Counted from the first letter of the stretch, positions 15,678 through 23,779 are shown. The stretch: DNA of 64,000 nucleotides from SIG480 sp045539475 (GCA_045539475.1 JAZQFJ010000053.1:62001-126000); one strand, 5' to 3'. A program made the numbers and translations. Notes: generated by a model not told the origin, from the sequence alone.

Positions 15678-16424
15678 ATGGATTCAACATTGATTTTTTA
15701 CAAAGAAGTTGTTGCAACGCTTGACCGCGTTGTGAAAGAGCAGTCTGAGAACATCGAGAAAGCGGCAACCGTTATTGCCGATACAATTCAGGCAGGCGGA
15801 ATGTTCCACATTTTCGGAACCGGCGGTCATTCCAATATGGCAGCTATTGAAATGTGCCATCGCGCAGGCAATCTTTGCTGTGCAAATGCTATTCTTGACC
15901 CGGGTCTTTCGTGTGAGCACGGCGCAACACGCTGGAACGAGCGCGTTGTCGGCTATGCAAACGAGGTTATGCGCTATTATCGCGTAAAAGAGGGCGATGT
16001 TATGCTTCAGATAAACGCATACGGCATTAACTCCGTAACCATCGACACCGCAAATTACTGCCGCGCGAACAACATCCCGCTTATTGCAATCACCTGCCCT
16101 GAGCTTACAGACACGGTTGACCGCAAGCAGCACAACCGTCATCCGTCGGGTGCAAGCCTTTATGAGCTTGCGGATATCGTTATTAACGATTACACACCGG
16201 TAGGTGAGGCTATCGTTCCGATTGAGGGCTGCACCTATAAGGCAAGTCCGGCATCTACGATAATCAATCTTTTCATTGTTGATTCGATAAATGCAAAGGT
16301 ATGCGAAATCCTTGCAAGCCGCGGCGTTAAGCCCGATGTGTGGGTAAGCGGCAACGGCGCAGAGGGAGACCGCCTCAACCAGAAGAACATGGATAAGTGG
16401 TTCTGGAGACTCCGCCATATATAA
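15678..16424 (+). CDS. SIS-domain (phosphosugar-binding) protein 2
   Basis: A 248-residue paralogue of the preceding protein with the same landmarks: FGTGGHSNMAAIEM (residues 45-58), NAILDPG, QINAYGINSVT and RHPSGASLYEL. It conserves the fold but differs at many surface positions and in the loop before HSN (GTGG against GPGG). The ATG at 15678 has AAGGAG ten bases upstream; the in-frame GTG at 15660 overlaps it. The two genes arose by tandem duplication and end in a shared 12-bp terminator hairpin. Function unknown beyond phosphosugar binding. Confidence 0.82.
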   Translation: MDSTLIFYKEVVATLDRVVKEQSENIEKAATVIADTIQAGGMFHIFGTGGHSNMAAIEMCHRAGNLCCANAILDPGLSCEHGATRWNERVVGYANEVMRYYRVKEGDVMLQINAYGINSVTIDTANYCRANNIPLIAITCPELTDTVDRKQHNRHPSGASLYELADIVINDYTPVGEAIVPIEGCTYKASPASTIINLFIVDSINAKVCEILASRGVKPDVWVSGNGAEGDRLNQKNMDKWFWRLRHI

Positions 16425-16445
16425 CAGATAAGCAAATAATATTAA

Positions 16446-16484
16446 ATGCCCTGCCGGATTTCCGGCAGGGCATAAGCTTTATTT
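16446..16484 (+). terminator. Terminator after SIS pair
   Basis: A perfect 12-bp stem (ATGCCCTGCCGG with complement, ATTT loop, 16446-16473), followed by an AT-rich tail. Confidence 0.75.
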
Positions 16485-16518
16485 ATCCATTTTCCAATTT
16501 GCGCCGCACAAATTTCTC

Positions 16519-16547
16519 TTGACAAATAACACTTGTTTTGATAAAAT
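16519..16547 (+). promoter_or_regulatory. Promoter of thrS T-box transcript
   Basis: TTGACA (16519-16524), 17 bases, TAAAAT (16542-16547). Confidence 0.82.
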
Positions 16548-16554
16548 AAGAGCA

Positions 16555-16803
16555 CAAAAGCTGTGAAGGAAAGAGTAGCCTTTCGCGGAGTATTCAGAGA
16601 AGGATGTACTGGCGGAATCTTCCGTCTTTGCTGTGAGCATCCGGTGCTGCGCATTGGTGAAGACCGCTCCTGAGCTGCAGGGAGGAAAATAAGTATTTCC
16701 TGCCGTGAGCCTGCGTTAATGGGAAATGAGTGAAAATTAAGGTGGAACCGTGCACTTGTGCACCCTTAATCCGTGGTAACGTCTGCGGATGAGGGTGTTT
16801 TTT
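16555..16803 (+). ncRNA. Threonine T-box riboswitch
   Basis: A leader of about 250 bases that senses uncharged tRNA. The diagnostic T-box AAGGTGGAACCGTGCAC is at 16739-16755. The terminator follows: CACCCT...CCG with CGG...GGGTG, then T6, at about 16760-16803. Stem I occupies about 16575-16680 with AG-rich bulges; ACC at 16663-16665 in GAAGACCGC is a plausible threonine specifier codon. Uncharged tRNA-Thr would favour the antiterminator and switch on thrS. Confidence 0.92.
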
Positions 16804-16831
16804 ATTATTTATATATGAAAGGATGAAAGAA

Positions 16832-18586
16832 ATGGCAGAAATGAACGAACTGCAGATTTTGCGCCACAGTGCCTCGCACGTTATGGCACAGGCAGTAAAA
16901 AGACTTTTCCCCGAGGTTAAGCTTGCGATAGGTCCCGCTATCGACAACGGCTTTTATTATGACTTTGATACCGACGCTCCGTTTACGGCGGAGGACCTTG
17001 AAAAAATAGAAGCCGAAATGAAAAAGATCGCAAAGGAAAACCTCAAAATTGAGCGTTTTGAACTTCCGAAGGATGAGGCACTTGAGCTTATGCGCGATGA
17101 GCCGTATAAGATTGAGCTTATCGAGGCACTCCCGGAGGGCGAGGTAATCTCCTTCTACAAGCAGGGCGAGTTTGTTGACCTGTGTGCAGGCCCGCACGTA
17201 AACTACACAAGCAAGATAAAGGCATATAAGCTTCTCAGCGCAACCGGCGCATACTGGAGAGGCGATGAGAAGAATAAGATGCTCCAGCGCATTTACGCAA
17301 CGGCTTTCCAGAGCAAGGATGAGCTTAATGCGTATCTCGAGCAGCGCGAGGAAGCAAAGAAGCGCGACCATAACAAGCTTGGCCGCGAGCTTGAGCTTTT
17401 CACAACGAGTGAGGTTATCGGTCAGGGACTTCCGATTCTTCTCCCGAAGGGCGCAAGAATAATCCAGCTTCTCCAGAGATTTGTAGAGGACGAGGAGCAG
17501 AAGCGCGGATGGCTTCTTACAAAAACTCCGCTTATGGCAAAGAGTGACCTTTACAAAATTTCCGGTCACTGGGATCATTATCAGGACGGTATGTTCATAA
17601 TGGGCGATGAGGAAACGGACAAAGAGGTATTTGCCCTCCGTCCGATGACCTGCCCGTTCCAGTATCAGGCATTCCTCAACCGCGGCAGAAGCTATCGCGA
17701 TCTTCCGATGCGCTTAAACGAAACGTCAACGCTCTTCCGCAATGAGGCTTCCGGTGAGATGCACGGGCTTATCCGCGTCCGCCAGTTCACGATTTCCGAA
17801 GGTCACCTTATGTGTACACCGGAGCAGCTTGAGGACGAGTTCAAGGGTTGCCTTGAGCTTGCGATTTATATGCTCAAAACCTTAGGGCTTTACGAGGATG
17901 TTTCTTACCGCTTCTCAAAGTGGGATCCTGATGATCGCGAAAAGTATATCGGCACGGAGGAACAGTGGGACGAGGCTCAGGATATGATGGAGAAAATTCT
18001 CGACCATCTCAAAATTCCGTATAAGGTAGGCATCGGCGAAGCCGCGTTCTACGGCCCGAAGCTTGACATCCAGATCAAGAACGTATTCGGAAAAGAAGAT
18101 ACGCTTATCACCATCCAGATTGACCAGATGCTCGCTGAGAAATTTGGTATGGAATACGTTGATGCAGACGGCGTTAAGAAAAATCCGTATATCATTCACA
18201 GAACGTCCATCGGTTGCTACGAGAGAACTCTCGCACTTCTCATTGAGAAGTATGCAGGTGCATTCCCGGTATGGCTTGCGCCTACCCAGGTAAAGCTTCT
18301 CCCGATTGCAGACCGCCACTTTGACTATGCCTACGATGTCAAGCGCGCTCTTGAAGCTGCAGGTATCGTAAGAGTAGAGGTTGACGAGCGCAACGAGAAG
18401 ATAGGCTATAAGATACGCGAAGCGCAGATGGAAAAGGTTCCGTATATGATAGTTGTCGGTGATAAGGATATTGAGAACAAAACCGTTTCTGTCCGTGACC
18501 GCCGCGACGGTGATATCGGAAGCATGCCCATTGAAGAATTCATCGCAAAGATTACCGAAGAGGTAAACAGCAAAGTAATCAAATAA
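16832..18586 (+). CDS. thrS: Threonyl-tRNA synthetase without TGS domain
   Basis: A 584-residue class II synthetase that charges tRNA-Thr. The protein begins directly with the second additional (editing) domain: HSASHVMAQA carries the HxxxH zinc/editing motif at residues 11-15, and the later CAGPH supplies Cys and His. The class II core has motif 2 in FRNEASGEMHGLIRVRQFT and motif 3 in IHRTSIGCYERTLALL. A C-terminal anticodon-binding domain follows. The TGS domain of about 60 residues present in most bacterial ThrRS is absent. The ATG at 16832 is eight bases after AGGA; the ATG at 16823 is not spaced. It is controlled by the T-box. Confidence 0.95.
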   Translation: MAEMNELQILRHSASHVMAQAVKRLFPEVKLAIGPAIDNGFYYDFDTDAPFTAEDLEKIEAEMKKIAKENLKIERFELPKDEALELMRDEPYKIELIEALPEGEVISFYKQGEFVDLCAGPHVNYTSKIKAYKLLSATGAYWRGDEKNKMLQRIYATAFQSKDELNAYLEQREEAKKRDHNKLGRELELFTTSEVIGQGLPILLPKGARIIQLLQRFVEDEEQKRGWLLTKTPLMAKSDLYKISGHWDHYQDGMFIMGDEETDKEVFALRPMTCPFQYQAFLNRGRSYRDLPMRLNETSTLFRNEASGEMHGLIRVRQFTISEGHLMCTPEQLEDEFKGCLELAIYMLKTLGLYEDVSYRFSKWDPDDREKYIGTEEQWDEAQDMMEKILDHLKIPYKVGIGEAAFYGPKLDIQIKNVFGKEDTLITIQIDQMLAEKFGMEYVDADGVKKNPYIIHRTSIGCYERTLALLIEKYAGAFPVWLAPTQVKLLPIADRHFDYAYDVKRALEAAGIVRVEVDERNEKIGYKIREAQMEKVPYMIVVGDKDIENKTVSVRDRRDGDIGSMPIEEFIAKITEEVNSKVIK

Positions 18587-18600
18587 ACCAAGAATAAACA

Positions 18601-18636
18601 AAAACAGTTGCGAAAACAAATTCGCAACTGTTTTTT
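18601..18636 (+). terminator. Terminator after thrS
   Basis: A perfect stem of 13-14 bp (AAAACAGTTGCGAA with its complement), AACAAA loop and T-run. Confidence 0.9.
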
Positions 18637-18649
18637 GTCAACTTGTGAA

Positions 18650-18795
18650 GTTATAATTTTACTTCGTAAAAGCTATAATGAAACCTTGCGGTTTCAGTTA
18701 TGATATATTTGCCTTGAAAAATAAGCATTGACGGAGTCAATTCATAACTTGCAAAGCAATCATAACTCATAACTTGCCGCAGGCAAATATAACTA
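18650..18795. repeat. MITE-like element made of nested mini-hairpins
   Basis: About 145 bases with no gene. It consists of successive tiny hairpins (AAACC-TTGC-GGTTT, TTGAC-GGA-GTCAA, TTGC-AAA-GCAA, TTGCC-GCA-GGCAA) separated by variants of ATTCATAAC/TCATAAC. An outer pair, TATATTTGCCT and AGGCAAATATA, frames the right part. This looks like a non-autonomous dispersed repeat. Confidence 0.6.
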
Positions 18796-18818
18796 AAAAA
18801 CGACGTGTCAAAACACGC
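18795..18818 (-). terminator. Terminator after tRNA-Gly
   Basis: On the minus strand, CGTGT and ACACG around a TTTG loop, followed shortly by T6. Confidence 0.6.
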
Positions 18819-18827
18819 CATTTTTTC

Positions 18828-18901
18828 TGGAGCAGGTAAAGGGAATCGAACCCTCCTCTCAAGCTTGGGAAGCTTGCATTCTACCGATGAACTATACCTG
18901 C
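18828..18901 (-). tRNA. tRNA-Gly (anticodon CCC)
   Basis: A complete cloverleaf can be drawn: acceptor GCAGGTA/TACCTGC, anticodon stem CAAGC/GCTTG with loop TTCCCAA (anticodon CCC), and T arm GAGGG-TTCGATT-CCCTT. The discriminator base and CCA are encoded. It reads glycine GGG codons. Confidence 0.93.
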
Positions 18902-18904
18902 AAT

Positions 18905-18933
18905 AAAAAACGCACGGCTCAAAAGCCGTGCGT
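18905..18933 (-). terminator. Terminator after tRNA-Thr
   Basis: The stem CGCACGGCT/AGCCGTGCG (18911-18932) is followed on the minus strand by T6, immediately behind the tRNA-Thr CCA end. The two tRNAs are therefore probably separate transcripts. Confidence 0.75.
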
Positions 18934-19009
18934 TGGAGCTGATGAGCGGACTTGAACCGCTGACCTGCTGATTACGAATCAGCTGCTCTACCGACTGAGC
19001 CACATCAGC
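18934..19009 (-). tRNA. tRNA-Thr (anticodon CGT)
   Basis: Acceptor GCTGATG/CATCAGC, anticodon stem GCTGA/TCAGC with loop TTCGTAA (anticodon CGT), a standard T arm with GGTTCAAGTCC, and encoded CCA. It reads threonine ACG codons. Confidence 0.94.
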
Positions 19010-19014
19010 ATAAA

Positions 19015-19286
19015 AGCCAAGGGAAGTCGAACACCTCAAGGTTTAAAAACAAAATTTCCGCGAACTACTGCAGAAAATTCTGCAAATATACGACAGTATT
19101 ATTTTTGAATTTTCTTTGCATTTCATCAAAAATTTTGTGTTTAAACTCTTCGACCTTAAACGCAGGAAAATTTTTAATAATTTAAATGCGAAGGACGAAG
19201 TAAGGCTGACGCCTTGCGAGGACGACAAGTTTAAAGTATAAAAACTTAACAAGTTTAAGGCTTAAGGGGTTCGACTCCCCTTGGCT
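19015..19286. mobile_element. 272-bp foldback element with tRNA-T-arm-like ends
   Basis: Terminal inverted repeats of 33 bases (19015-19047 and 19254-19286, 28 of 33 identical) begin AGCCAAGGG and contain GTCGAAC. Read outward at the right end, they give GGGGTTCGACTCCCC then TTGGCTCA, which is the T arm and acceptor end of a tRNA. The inside is AT-rich, carries further nested inverted repeats (TTTAAACTCTTCGACC) and has no credible gene. It directly follows tRNA-Thr. Probably a MITE or a collapsed integration scar derived from a tRNA 3' end. Confidence 0.6.
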
Positions 19287-19358
19287 CATGCTTTAACGAG
19301 CATAAACTATTATAATATAAAAATGTGTTTTAGTCAATGGGGAAATTGATTTTTTTTA

Positions 19359-19401
19359 AAAAGGTGCGCAAAATGCCCGTATTCGACATTTTACGCACTT
19401 T
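19359..19401 (-). terminator. Terminator of XRE regulator
   Basis: The minus-strand stem AAAGTGCGTAAAATG pairs with CATTTTGCGCACCTTT (one wobble) and runs into T5. Confidence 0.78.
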
Positions 19402-19411
19402 CTTTGTGATA

Positions 19412-19747
19412 TTATTTTCCATATTTCTTTATGGTCTGAATGTTATCGCGAAGAATATTAAGCTGATTTGCGCTCATCCCGCGGATGTCGTCAAGGATAA
19501 GCTTTAAGTTGCTTTCGTCTGTGCTGTCATCATAATCGGCAATTAAGGAGTCGACTGAAATATTCAAAGCTCTCGCGATTGCTACAATTGTATCTAGACT
19601 TGACCTATGATATCCGGATTCGATTCTGGACAAGTGCTTTTGATTTGTATCAATAAGTTCGGCTAACTCTGCCTGAGTTAACTTTCTCGCTGTTCTGAAA
19701 GATTGTATACGATTTCCAATTTTTTGAAAATCCAATTCGTAATTCAT
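19412..19747 (-). CDS. XRE-family helix-turn-helix regulator
   Basis: A 111-residue DNA-binding protein. The Cro/C1-type helix-turn-helix covers residues 10-65: IGNRIQSFRTARKLTQAEL (helices 1-2) and TNQKHLSRIESG (recognition helix). The C-terminal 40 residues are helical and may dimerise. GAGGA precedes the start. It is transcribed alone, with its own terminator, and faces away from the lipoprotein gene; the 190-base divergent region could be its operator. Target and signal are unknown. Confidence 0.85.
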   Translation of the reverse strand: MNYELDFQKIGNRIQSFRTARKLTQAELAELIDTNQKHLSRIESGYHRSSLDTIVAIARALNISVDSLIADYDDSTDESNLKLILDDIRGMSANQLNILRDNIQTIKKYGK

Positions 19748-19886
19748 GATATTTCCTCATTATATAAAATTATTGATAATTAAATTGTAATAGATTTACA
19801 TTTGATTTAAAACTTGTCTCAAAGTGTAAAAATCAATTATTTATTCAATGTAAATTAACTTTTTTCTTTATTTTTCCACTCGTATA

Positions 19887-19895
19887 TGGTATAAT
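19887..19895 (+). promoter_or_regulatory. Extended -10 promoter of lipoprotein gene
   Basis: TGG-TATAAT (19887-19895) with no good -35 match: an extended -10 promoter about 40 bases before the start codon. Confidence 0.55.
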
Positions 19896-19937
19896 TCATA
19901 TAAAATACCAAATTCAAATAGTAAAGGAGCTGTCAGA

Positions 19938-20276
19938 ATGAAAAGGTTTGCTTCATTTCTATTGTTGTCTCTTTTCATCTTTGGTTTTGTGGGATGTGAA
20001 AAGAAAATACCGAAAAAAGAACAAAATATAACACCTGCCGCGGTTACAACAATGGTCACGGAAGCTGCCCCAAAAGCTGAAGTTAAACCTGCGAAAAAGC
20101 AGGAAGTGCTGCAGACAGAAAAAAGTGAAGAAAAATATATCGGAAATAAGAATACTCATAAGTTTCACAGAACAAGCTGCAAAGTGCTGCCTAAAGAGAA
20201 AAACAGGGTTTATCTAAAAAGCAGGGAAGAAGCGATAGACAAATACTATAAATCCTGTAAAAAGTGTAATCCATAG
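19938..20276 (+). CDS. Small lipoprotein with Ada-like zinc-binding tail
   Basis: A 112-residue exported lipoprotein. A short signal peptide (MKRFASFLLLSLFIFGFVGC) ends in a lipobox cysteine at residue 20. A Lys/Glu/Ala-rich linker follows, and residues 67-111 (YIGNKNTHKFH, SCKVLP, then SCKKCNP) match the small domain with four Cys/His positions related to the Ada metal-binding module. The domain is often fused to nucleases or competence-like proteins, but here it stands alone. AAAGGAG precedes the ATG. A terminator follows. Role unknown; surface zinc binding is inferred. Confidence 0.78.
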   Translation: MKRFASFLLLSLFIFGFVGCEKKIPKKEQNITPAAVTTMVTEAAPKAEVKPAKKQEVLQTEKSEEKYIGNKNTHKFHRTSCKVLPKEKNRVYLKSREEAIDKYYKSCKKCNP

Positions 20277-20325
20277 CTTTAAAAGCAGGCGGTAATCTAC
20301 CTTTCGGTGACATCTGTAAATGAGC

Positions 20326-20357
20326 AAAAAGCAAGGTGATACAAGCCTTGCTTTTTT
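20326..20357 (+). terminator. Terminator after lipoprotein gene
   Basis: The stem AAAAGCAAGG/CCTTGCTTTT is followed by T-rich sequence; outer CATCTGT/GCAGATG bases can extend it. Its right arm overlaps the next promoter's -35. Confidence 0.8.
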
Positions 20358-20376
20358 GCAGATGATGGCGTATAAT
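20348..20376 (+). promoter_or_regulatory. Promoter of phosphodiesterase-like gene
   Basis: TTGCTT (20348-20353), 17 bases, TATAAT (20371-20376). The -35 box is embedded in the preceding terminator. Confidence 0.65.
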
Positions 20377-20406
20377 ATATATTAAAATTACAAGGAGAGA
20401 TTTGTT

Positions 20407-21216
20407 ATGGCAAAGAACAGTTTATCGCTCGATACGGTTTGCGCATCGCTTGCATATGCAATGGGAGTTGACGCACCGGAATATGCGGCGGCACCTTCTG
20501 ATGAACTGTGCGAATATATAGATAAGTCATTTGGCGGAGAAAAGGCAGACAGGGTTTTTATGTATAATCCCGATGCAGTTGCACAGTGGATTGCAGAAAA
20601 ATATCCGGAGCTTCTCTTCTTCCGCACAGAAAAGTATTTTGATTTAAAGCTTCCGCTCTGCAGCGTTATGCCGTCCGTAACCCCGGTTTGTTTTGGTACG
20701 ATGTACACCGGTGCGCAACCGGAGGTGCACGGTATTCAGAAGTATGAAAAGCCGGTTATAAAGATTGACACGCTCTTTGATGCGCTTATCCGTGCAGGTA
20801 AGAAGCCTGCGATTATTGCGGATAGTGAGTGCAGTCTCGGTAAAATTTATCTTGAGCGTGATATGGATTATTACATATGCGAGAATATGAATGAGGTAAA
20901 CGCCGTTGCGGCAGAGGTTATGAAGCGTGATGAGCATGATTTCATTCTTGTTTACAACGGGAATTACGATTCTACAATGCACAAGACCGGTCCTGAGAGC
21001 ACGGTCGCTCTCGGCGAGCTTCGCGCAAACGTCCGCACATTTGCAATGTTCTCGGAGCTCATTGAAAAGCACTGGGGAAAGCATAACACGCTTGTGGGAT
21101 TTGCAATGGACCACGGCTGTCATGAAATTGACGGCGGATGCGGCTCTCACGGACTTGATATGGACGAGGATCTCAATATCGAACACTATTACAAGGCATA
21201 TCCGAAGAAAGGATAA
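20407..21216 (+). CDS. Alkaline-phosphatase-superfamily phosphodiesterase / nucleotide pyrophosphatase-like protein
   Basis: A 269-residue protein related to type I phosphodiesterases. The nucleophile region is seen in MPSVTPVCFGTMYTG near residues 88-102 (Thr), followed by HGIQKY. Metal ligands are suggested by NYDSTMHKTGPES near residue 193 and by MDHGCHE and GSHGLDMDED near residues 236-262. It is shorter than secreted members and has no signal peptide, so it is probably cytoplasmic. AAGGAGAG precedes the ATG. It has its own promoter and terminator. The substrate (nucleotide, phosphonate or phosphosugar) is unknown. Confidence 0.78.
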   Translation: MAKNSLSLDTVCASLAYAMGVDAPEYAAAPSDELCEYIDKSFGGEKADRVFMYNPDAVAQWIAEKYPELLFFRTEKYFDLKLPLCSVMPSVTPVCFGTMYTGAQPEVHGIQKYEKPVIKIDTLFDALIRAGKKPAIIADSECSLGKIYLERDMDYYICENMNEVNAVAAEVMKRDEHDFILVYNGNYDSTMHKTGPESTVALGELRANVRTFAMFSELIEKHWGKHNTLVGFAMDHGCHEIDGGCGSHGLDMDEDLNIEHYYKAYPKKG

Positions 21217-21256
21217 CTGTACGAGAAGTTCGTCTGAAAGAAAAATCAGACTAAGC

Positions 21257-21292
21257 CACCGCTTGCTGTTTTTGTTAGCAAGCGGTGTTTTT
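21257..21292 (+). terminator. Terminator
   Basis: Perfect 11-bp stem CACCGCTTGCT/AGCAAGCGGTG with T5. Confidence 0.9.
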
Positions 21293-21392
21293 GCGCCTCT
21301 TTGTTATTCTTATCACAAAGAAAAATATAAAATAGTGCGTTTCGACGAGATTTTCAGAATAAAATAAATAAAAATTTGTTGCCTTTCCTCCC

Positions 21393-21421
21393 TTGATAAA
21401 ACGGGCAATATGTGTTATGAT
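21393..21421 (+). promoter_or_regulatory. Promoter of PRPP synthetase gene
   Basis: TTGATA (21393-21398), 17 bases, TATGAT (21416-21421). Confidence 0.72.
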
Positions 21422-21479
21422 ATAAGAGAACTCTTGTGGGGTTTTTTAAAAAACTAATGATGAAAAGGGGATAAGTTAT

Positions 21480-22664
21480 ATGGCAAGTACCTTCAGTGCC
21501 GCACCGGATGATAAGATTCCTTATGCTCCGATAGGTCTCATCACTCTTGATAGCTGCAGAGAGCTTGGCAGCCTTGTTGATGCAAATCTCGTTCAGCAGC
21601 GCCGCTACAATGTTGAAAACGGCAATGTTCCGCTTCACTTCCCGGCGTATCTTCGCGACAGCTATTGCATCGACCATGCAACTCCGCGTTTTGCATCGGG
21701 TGAAGGAAAGGCTGTGCTTAAGGAAACCGTCCGCGGATATGATATCTACATTCTTGCGGATATAAGCAACTACAGCTGTACATACAAAATGTACAATATG
21801 GAGTGCCACATGAGCCCGGACGATATTTTCCAGGATATTAAGCGTGTTATCGCCGCTATCGGAGGAAAGGCAAGACGTATAAACGTCATTATGCCGCTTC
21901 TCTATGAGAGCCGCCAGCACAGAAAAACAGGAAGAGAGTCTCTCGACTGCGCACTTGCGCTTCAGGAGCTTGAGCACCTCGGCGTTGAAAACATAATCAC
22001 CTTTGATGCTCACGACCCGCGTGTACAGAACGCCATTCCGCTTATCGGTTTTGAAAATGTAAGACCTACATATCAGATTATAAAGGCACTTATCCGTTCA
22101 ACTCCGGACATTCAGATTGACAAGGAGCATATGCTTGTTGTCAGCCCGGATGAAGGTGGTATGAGCAGAAGCCTTTACTTTGCAAGTATGCTCGGGCTTA
22201 ATGTCGGTATGTTCTATAAGCGCCGCGATTACACAAAAATCGTGAACGGCAAGAACCCGATTATCAGCCACGAATTTCTTGGTGAAAGCGTTGAGGGCAA
22301 GGATGTTTTCATCCTCGACGATATGATTTCCTCCGGAGAGTCTGTTATCGACATCGCTTATGAGCTTAAGAAGCGCAAGGCAAAGAGAATTTTCGTCGGC
22401 GTAACTTTCGGTCTCTTTACTGAGGGTGCAAAGTCCTTCAATAAAGCATATGAGGACGGCGCGATAACGAAGGTATTCTCGACCAACCTCAATTACCGTA
22501 CTGAGGAAATCCTTAATGCACCGTGGTATGAGAACGTTGATATGTCAAAGTTCCTTGCTCTTATTATGGACACAATGAACCATGACATTTCAATCACATC
22601 CCTTCTCAGCCCGGTTGACAAGATAAAGAAAATTCTTGAAGAACACAGAAAAGAAGTTCAGTAA
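21480..22664 (+). CDS. prs: Ribose-phosphate pyrophosphokinase homologue
   Basis: A 394-residue PRPP synthetase, which transfers pyrophosphate from ATP to ribose-5-phosphate for nucleotide, His and Trp synthesis. It belongs to the longer clostridial type (the classical enzyme is about 315 residues), with an extra N-terminal stretch. Visible landmarks are FDAHDPRVQNAIP near residue 177 (metal and ATP region) and the PRPP loop VFILDDMISSGES near residue 279. Codon choice is strongly biased, suggesting high expression. It is followed by kdgK after 54 bases with no terminator, so the three genes to 24865 may be one transcript. Confidence 0.85.
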   Translation: MASTFSAAPDDKIPYAPIGLITLDSCRELGSLVDANLVQQRRYNVENGNVPLHFPAYLRDSYCIDHATPRFASGEGKAVLKETVRGYDIYILADISNYSCTYKMYNMECHMSPDDIFQDIKRVIAAIGGKARRINVIMPLLYESRQHRKTGRESLDCALALQELEHLGVENIITFDAHDPRVQNAIPLIGFENVRPTYQIIKALIRSTPDIQIDKEHMLVVSPDEGGMSRSLYFASMLGLNVGMFYKRRDYTKIVNGKNPIISHEFLGESVEGKDVFILDDMISSGESVIDIAYELKKRKAKRIFVGVTFGLFTEGAKSFNKAYEDGAITKVFSTNLNYRTEEILNAPWYENVDMSKFLALIMDTMNHDISITSLLSPVDKIKKILEEHRKEVQ

Positions 22665-22718
22665 ATTTTTAGTCCGCAAGGACAAAACAATATAAAATTT
22701 TAAAGGAGCTGTTTTAAA

Positions 22719-23747
22719 ATGGCAAAAGTAGTAACATTCGGCGAAATCATGCTCAGACTCAAATCCCCGGGTCTTGAGAGATTTTTCCAGTCCCCGGCAT
22801 TTGAAGCAACCTTCGGCGGCGGTGAGGCAAACGTTGCTGTATCCCTTGCAAACTATGGCATGGATGCATCTTTCGTAACTGCTCTTCCGGCAAACGCAAT
22901 CGGCGATGCCTGCGTTGCAGATGTTCGTTCCTTCGGCGTTGACACAAAGGACATCATCCGCACAAACGGCAGAATGGGTATCTACTACCTCGAAACAGGT
23001 GCAAACCAGCGTGCATCCAAGGTCGTTTATGACCGTGAGTTCTCCGCTATCGCACTTGCAAAGCCCGGCGATTTTGACTGGGAGAAGATTTTTGACGGTG
23101 CAACATGGTTCCACATCACAGGTATCACACCGGCTATTTCCGAGTCTGCTGCAGAGCTTGCTCTTGAGTCTGTAAAGGCTGCAAAGAAGCTCGGTGTTAC
23201 CGTTTCCTGCGACTTTAACTTCCGCAAGAACCTCTGGAAGTACGGCAAGAGCGCACCGGAAGTTATGTGCGAGCTTGTTAAGTATGTTGATGTCGGTATT
23301 GCAAACGAGGAAGACTGCCAGAAGTCTCTCGGCATCACTGTTGATGTTAAGGTTGAGGACGGCGTTCTCGACACTGCAAAGTATGAGGCTCTTGCACGCA
23401 AGGTTCTTGCCGAGTATCCGGATATGAAGACTCTTGCTATCACTCTCCGTGAGTCCAAGAGCGCAGATACAAACGGCTGGTCTGCATGCCTCTGCGACAG
23501 AGATAACTTCTATCTCTCCAGAAAGTATATGATCACTGACATCGTTGACCGTGTCGGCGGTGGCGACTCCTTCTCCGGCGGTCTCATCTACGGTCTCAAC
23601 AACTACGAGAACAAGGAAGATGCTCTCAACTTCGCTGTTGCTGCATCCTGCCTCAAGCACTCCATCATGGGTGACTACAACCGTGCAACTCTCGCAGAAG
23701 TAAAGGCTCTCATGGGCGGCGACGGTTCCGGCCGTGTTCAGAGATAA
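22719..23747 (+). CDS. kdgK: PfkB-family sugar kinase, probably 2-keto-3-deoxygluconate kinase
   Basis: A 342-residue ribokinase-fold kinase. KDG kinase makes KDPG from 2-keto-3-deoxygluconate in uronate and Entner-Doudoroff metabolism. The substrate-binding GGGEANVAVSLANYG is near residue 31; the second PfkB signature, with the catalytic Asp, appears as DIVDRVGGGDSFSGG near residue 274. The FGEIMLRL start and SCDFNFRKNLW segment are typical of KdgK. Codon use is extremely biased (AAG, GAG, CTC, GTT), as in highly expressed genes. The dehydrogenase downstream may act in the same sugar-acid route. Confidence 0.87.
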   Translation: MAKVVTFGEIMLRLKSPGLERFFQSPAFEATFGGGEANVAVSLANYGMDASFVTALPANAIGDACVADVRSFGVDTKDIIRTNGRMGIYYLETGANQRASKVVYDREFSAIALAKPGDFDWEKIFDGATWFHITGITPAISESAAELALESVKAAKKLGVTVSCDFNFRKNLWKYGKSAPEVMCELVKYVDVGIANEEDCQKSLGITVDVKVEDGVLDTAKYEALARKVLAEYPDMKTLAITLRESKSADTNGWSACLCDRDNFYLSRKYMITDIVDRVGGGDSFSGGLIYGLNNYENKEDALNFAVAASCLKHSIMGDYNRATLAEVKALMGGDGSGRVQR

Positions 23748-23779
23748 TTACCTGCTTTTGAAAGGAAGTAAGTTTTAAA

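Noticed and set aside
19043..19252. 69-residue minus frame inside the foldback element
   Set aside because: Low complexity (Ser, Leu, Lys), no ribosome site; it lies entirely within nested inverted repeats.
22590..23660. 356-residue open frame opposite kdgK
   Set aside because: Cys-rich, low-complexity translation with no recognisable motif. It is opened by the strong codon bias of kdgK on the plus strand, which has full PfkB signatures.
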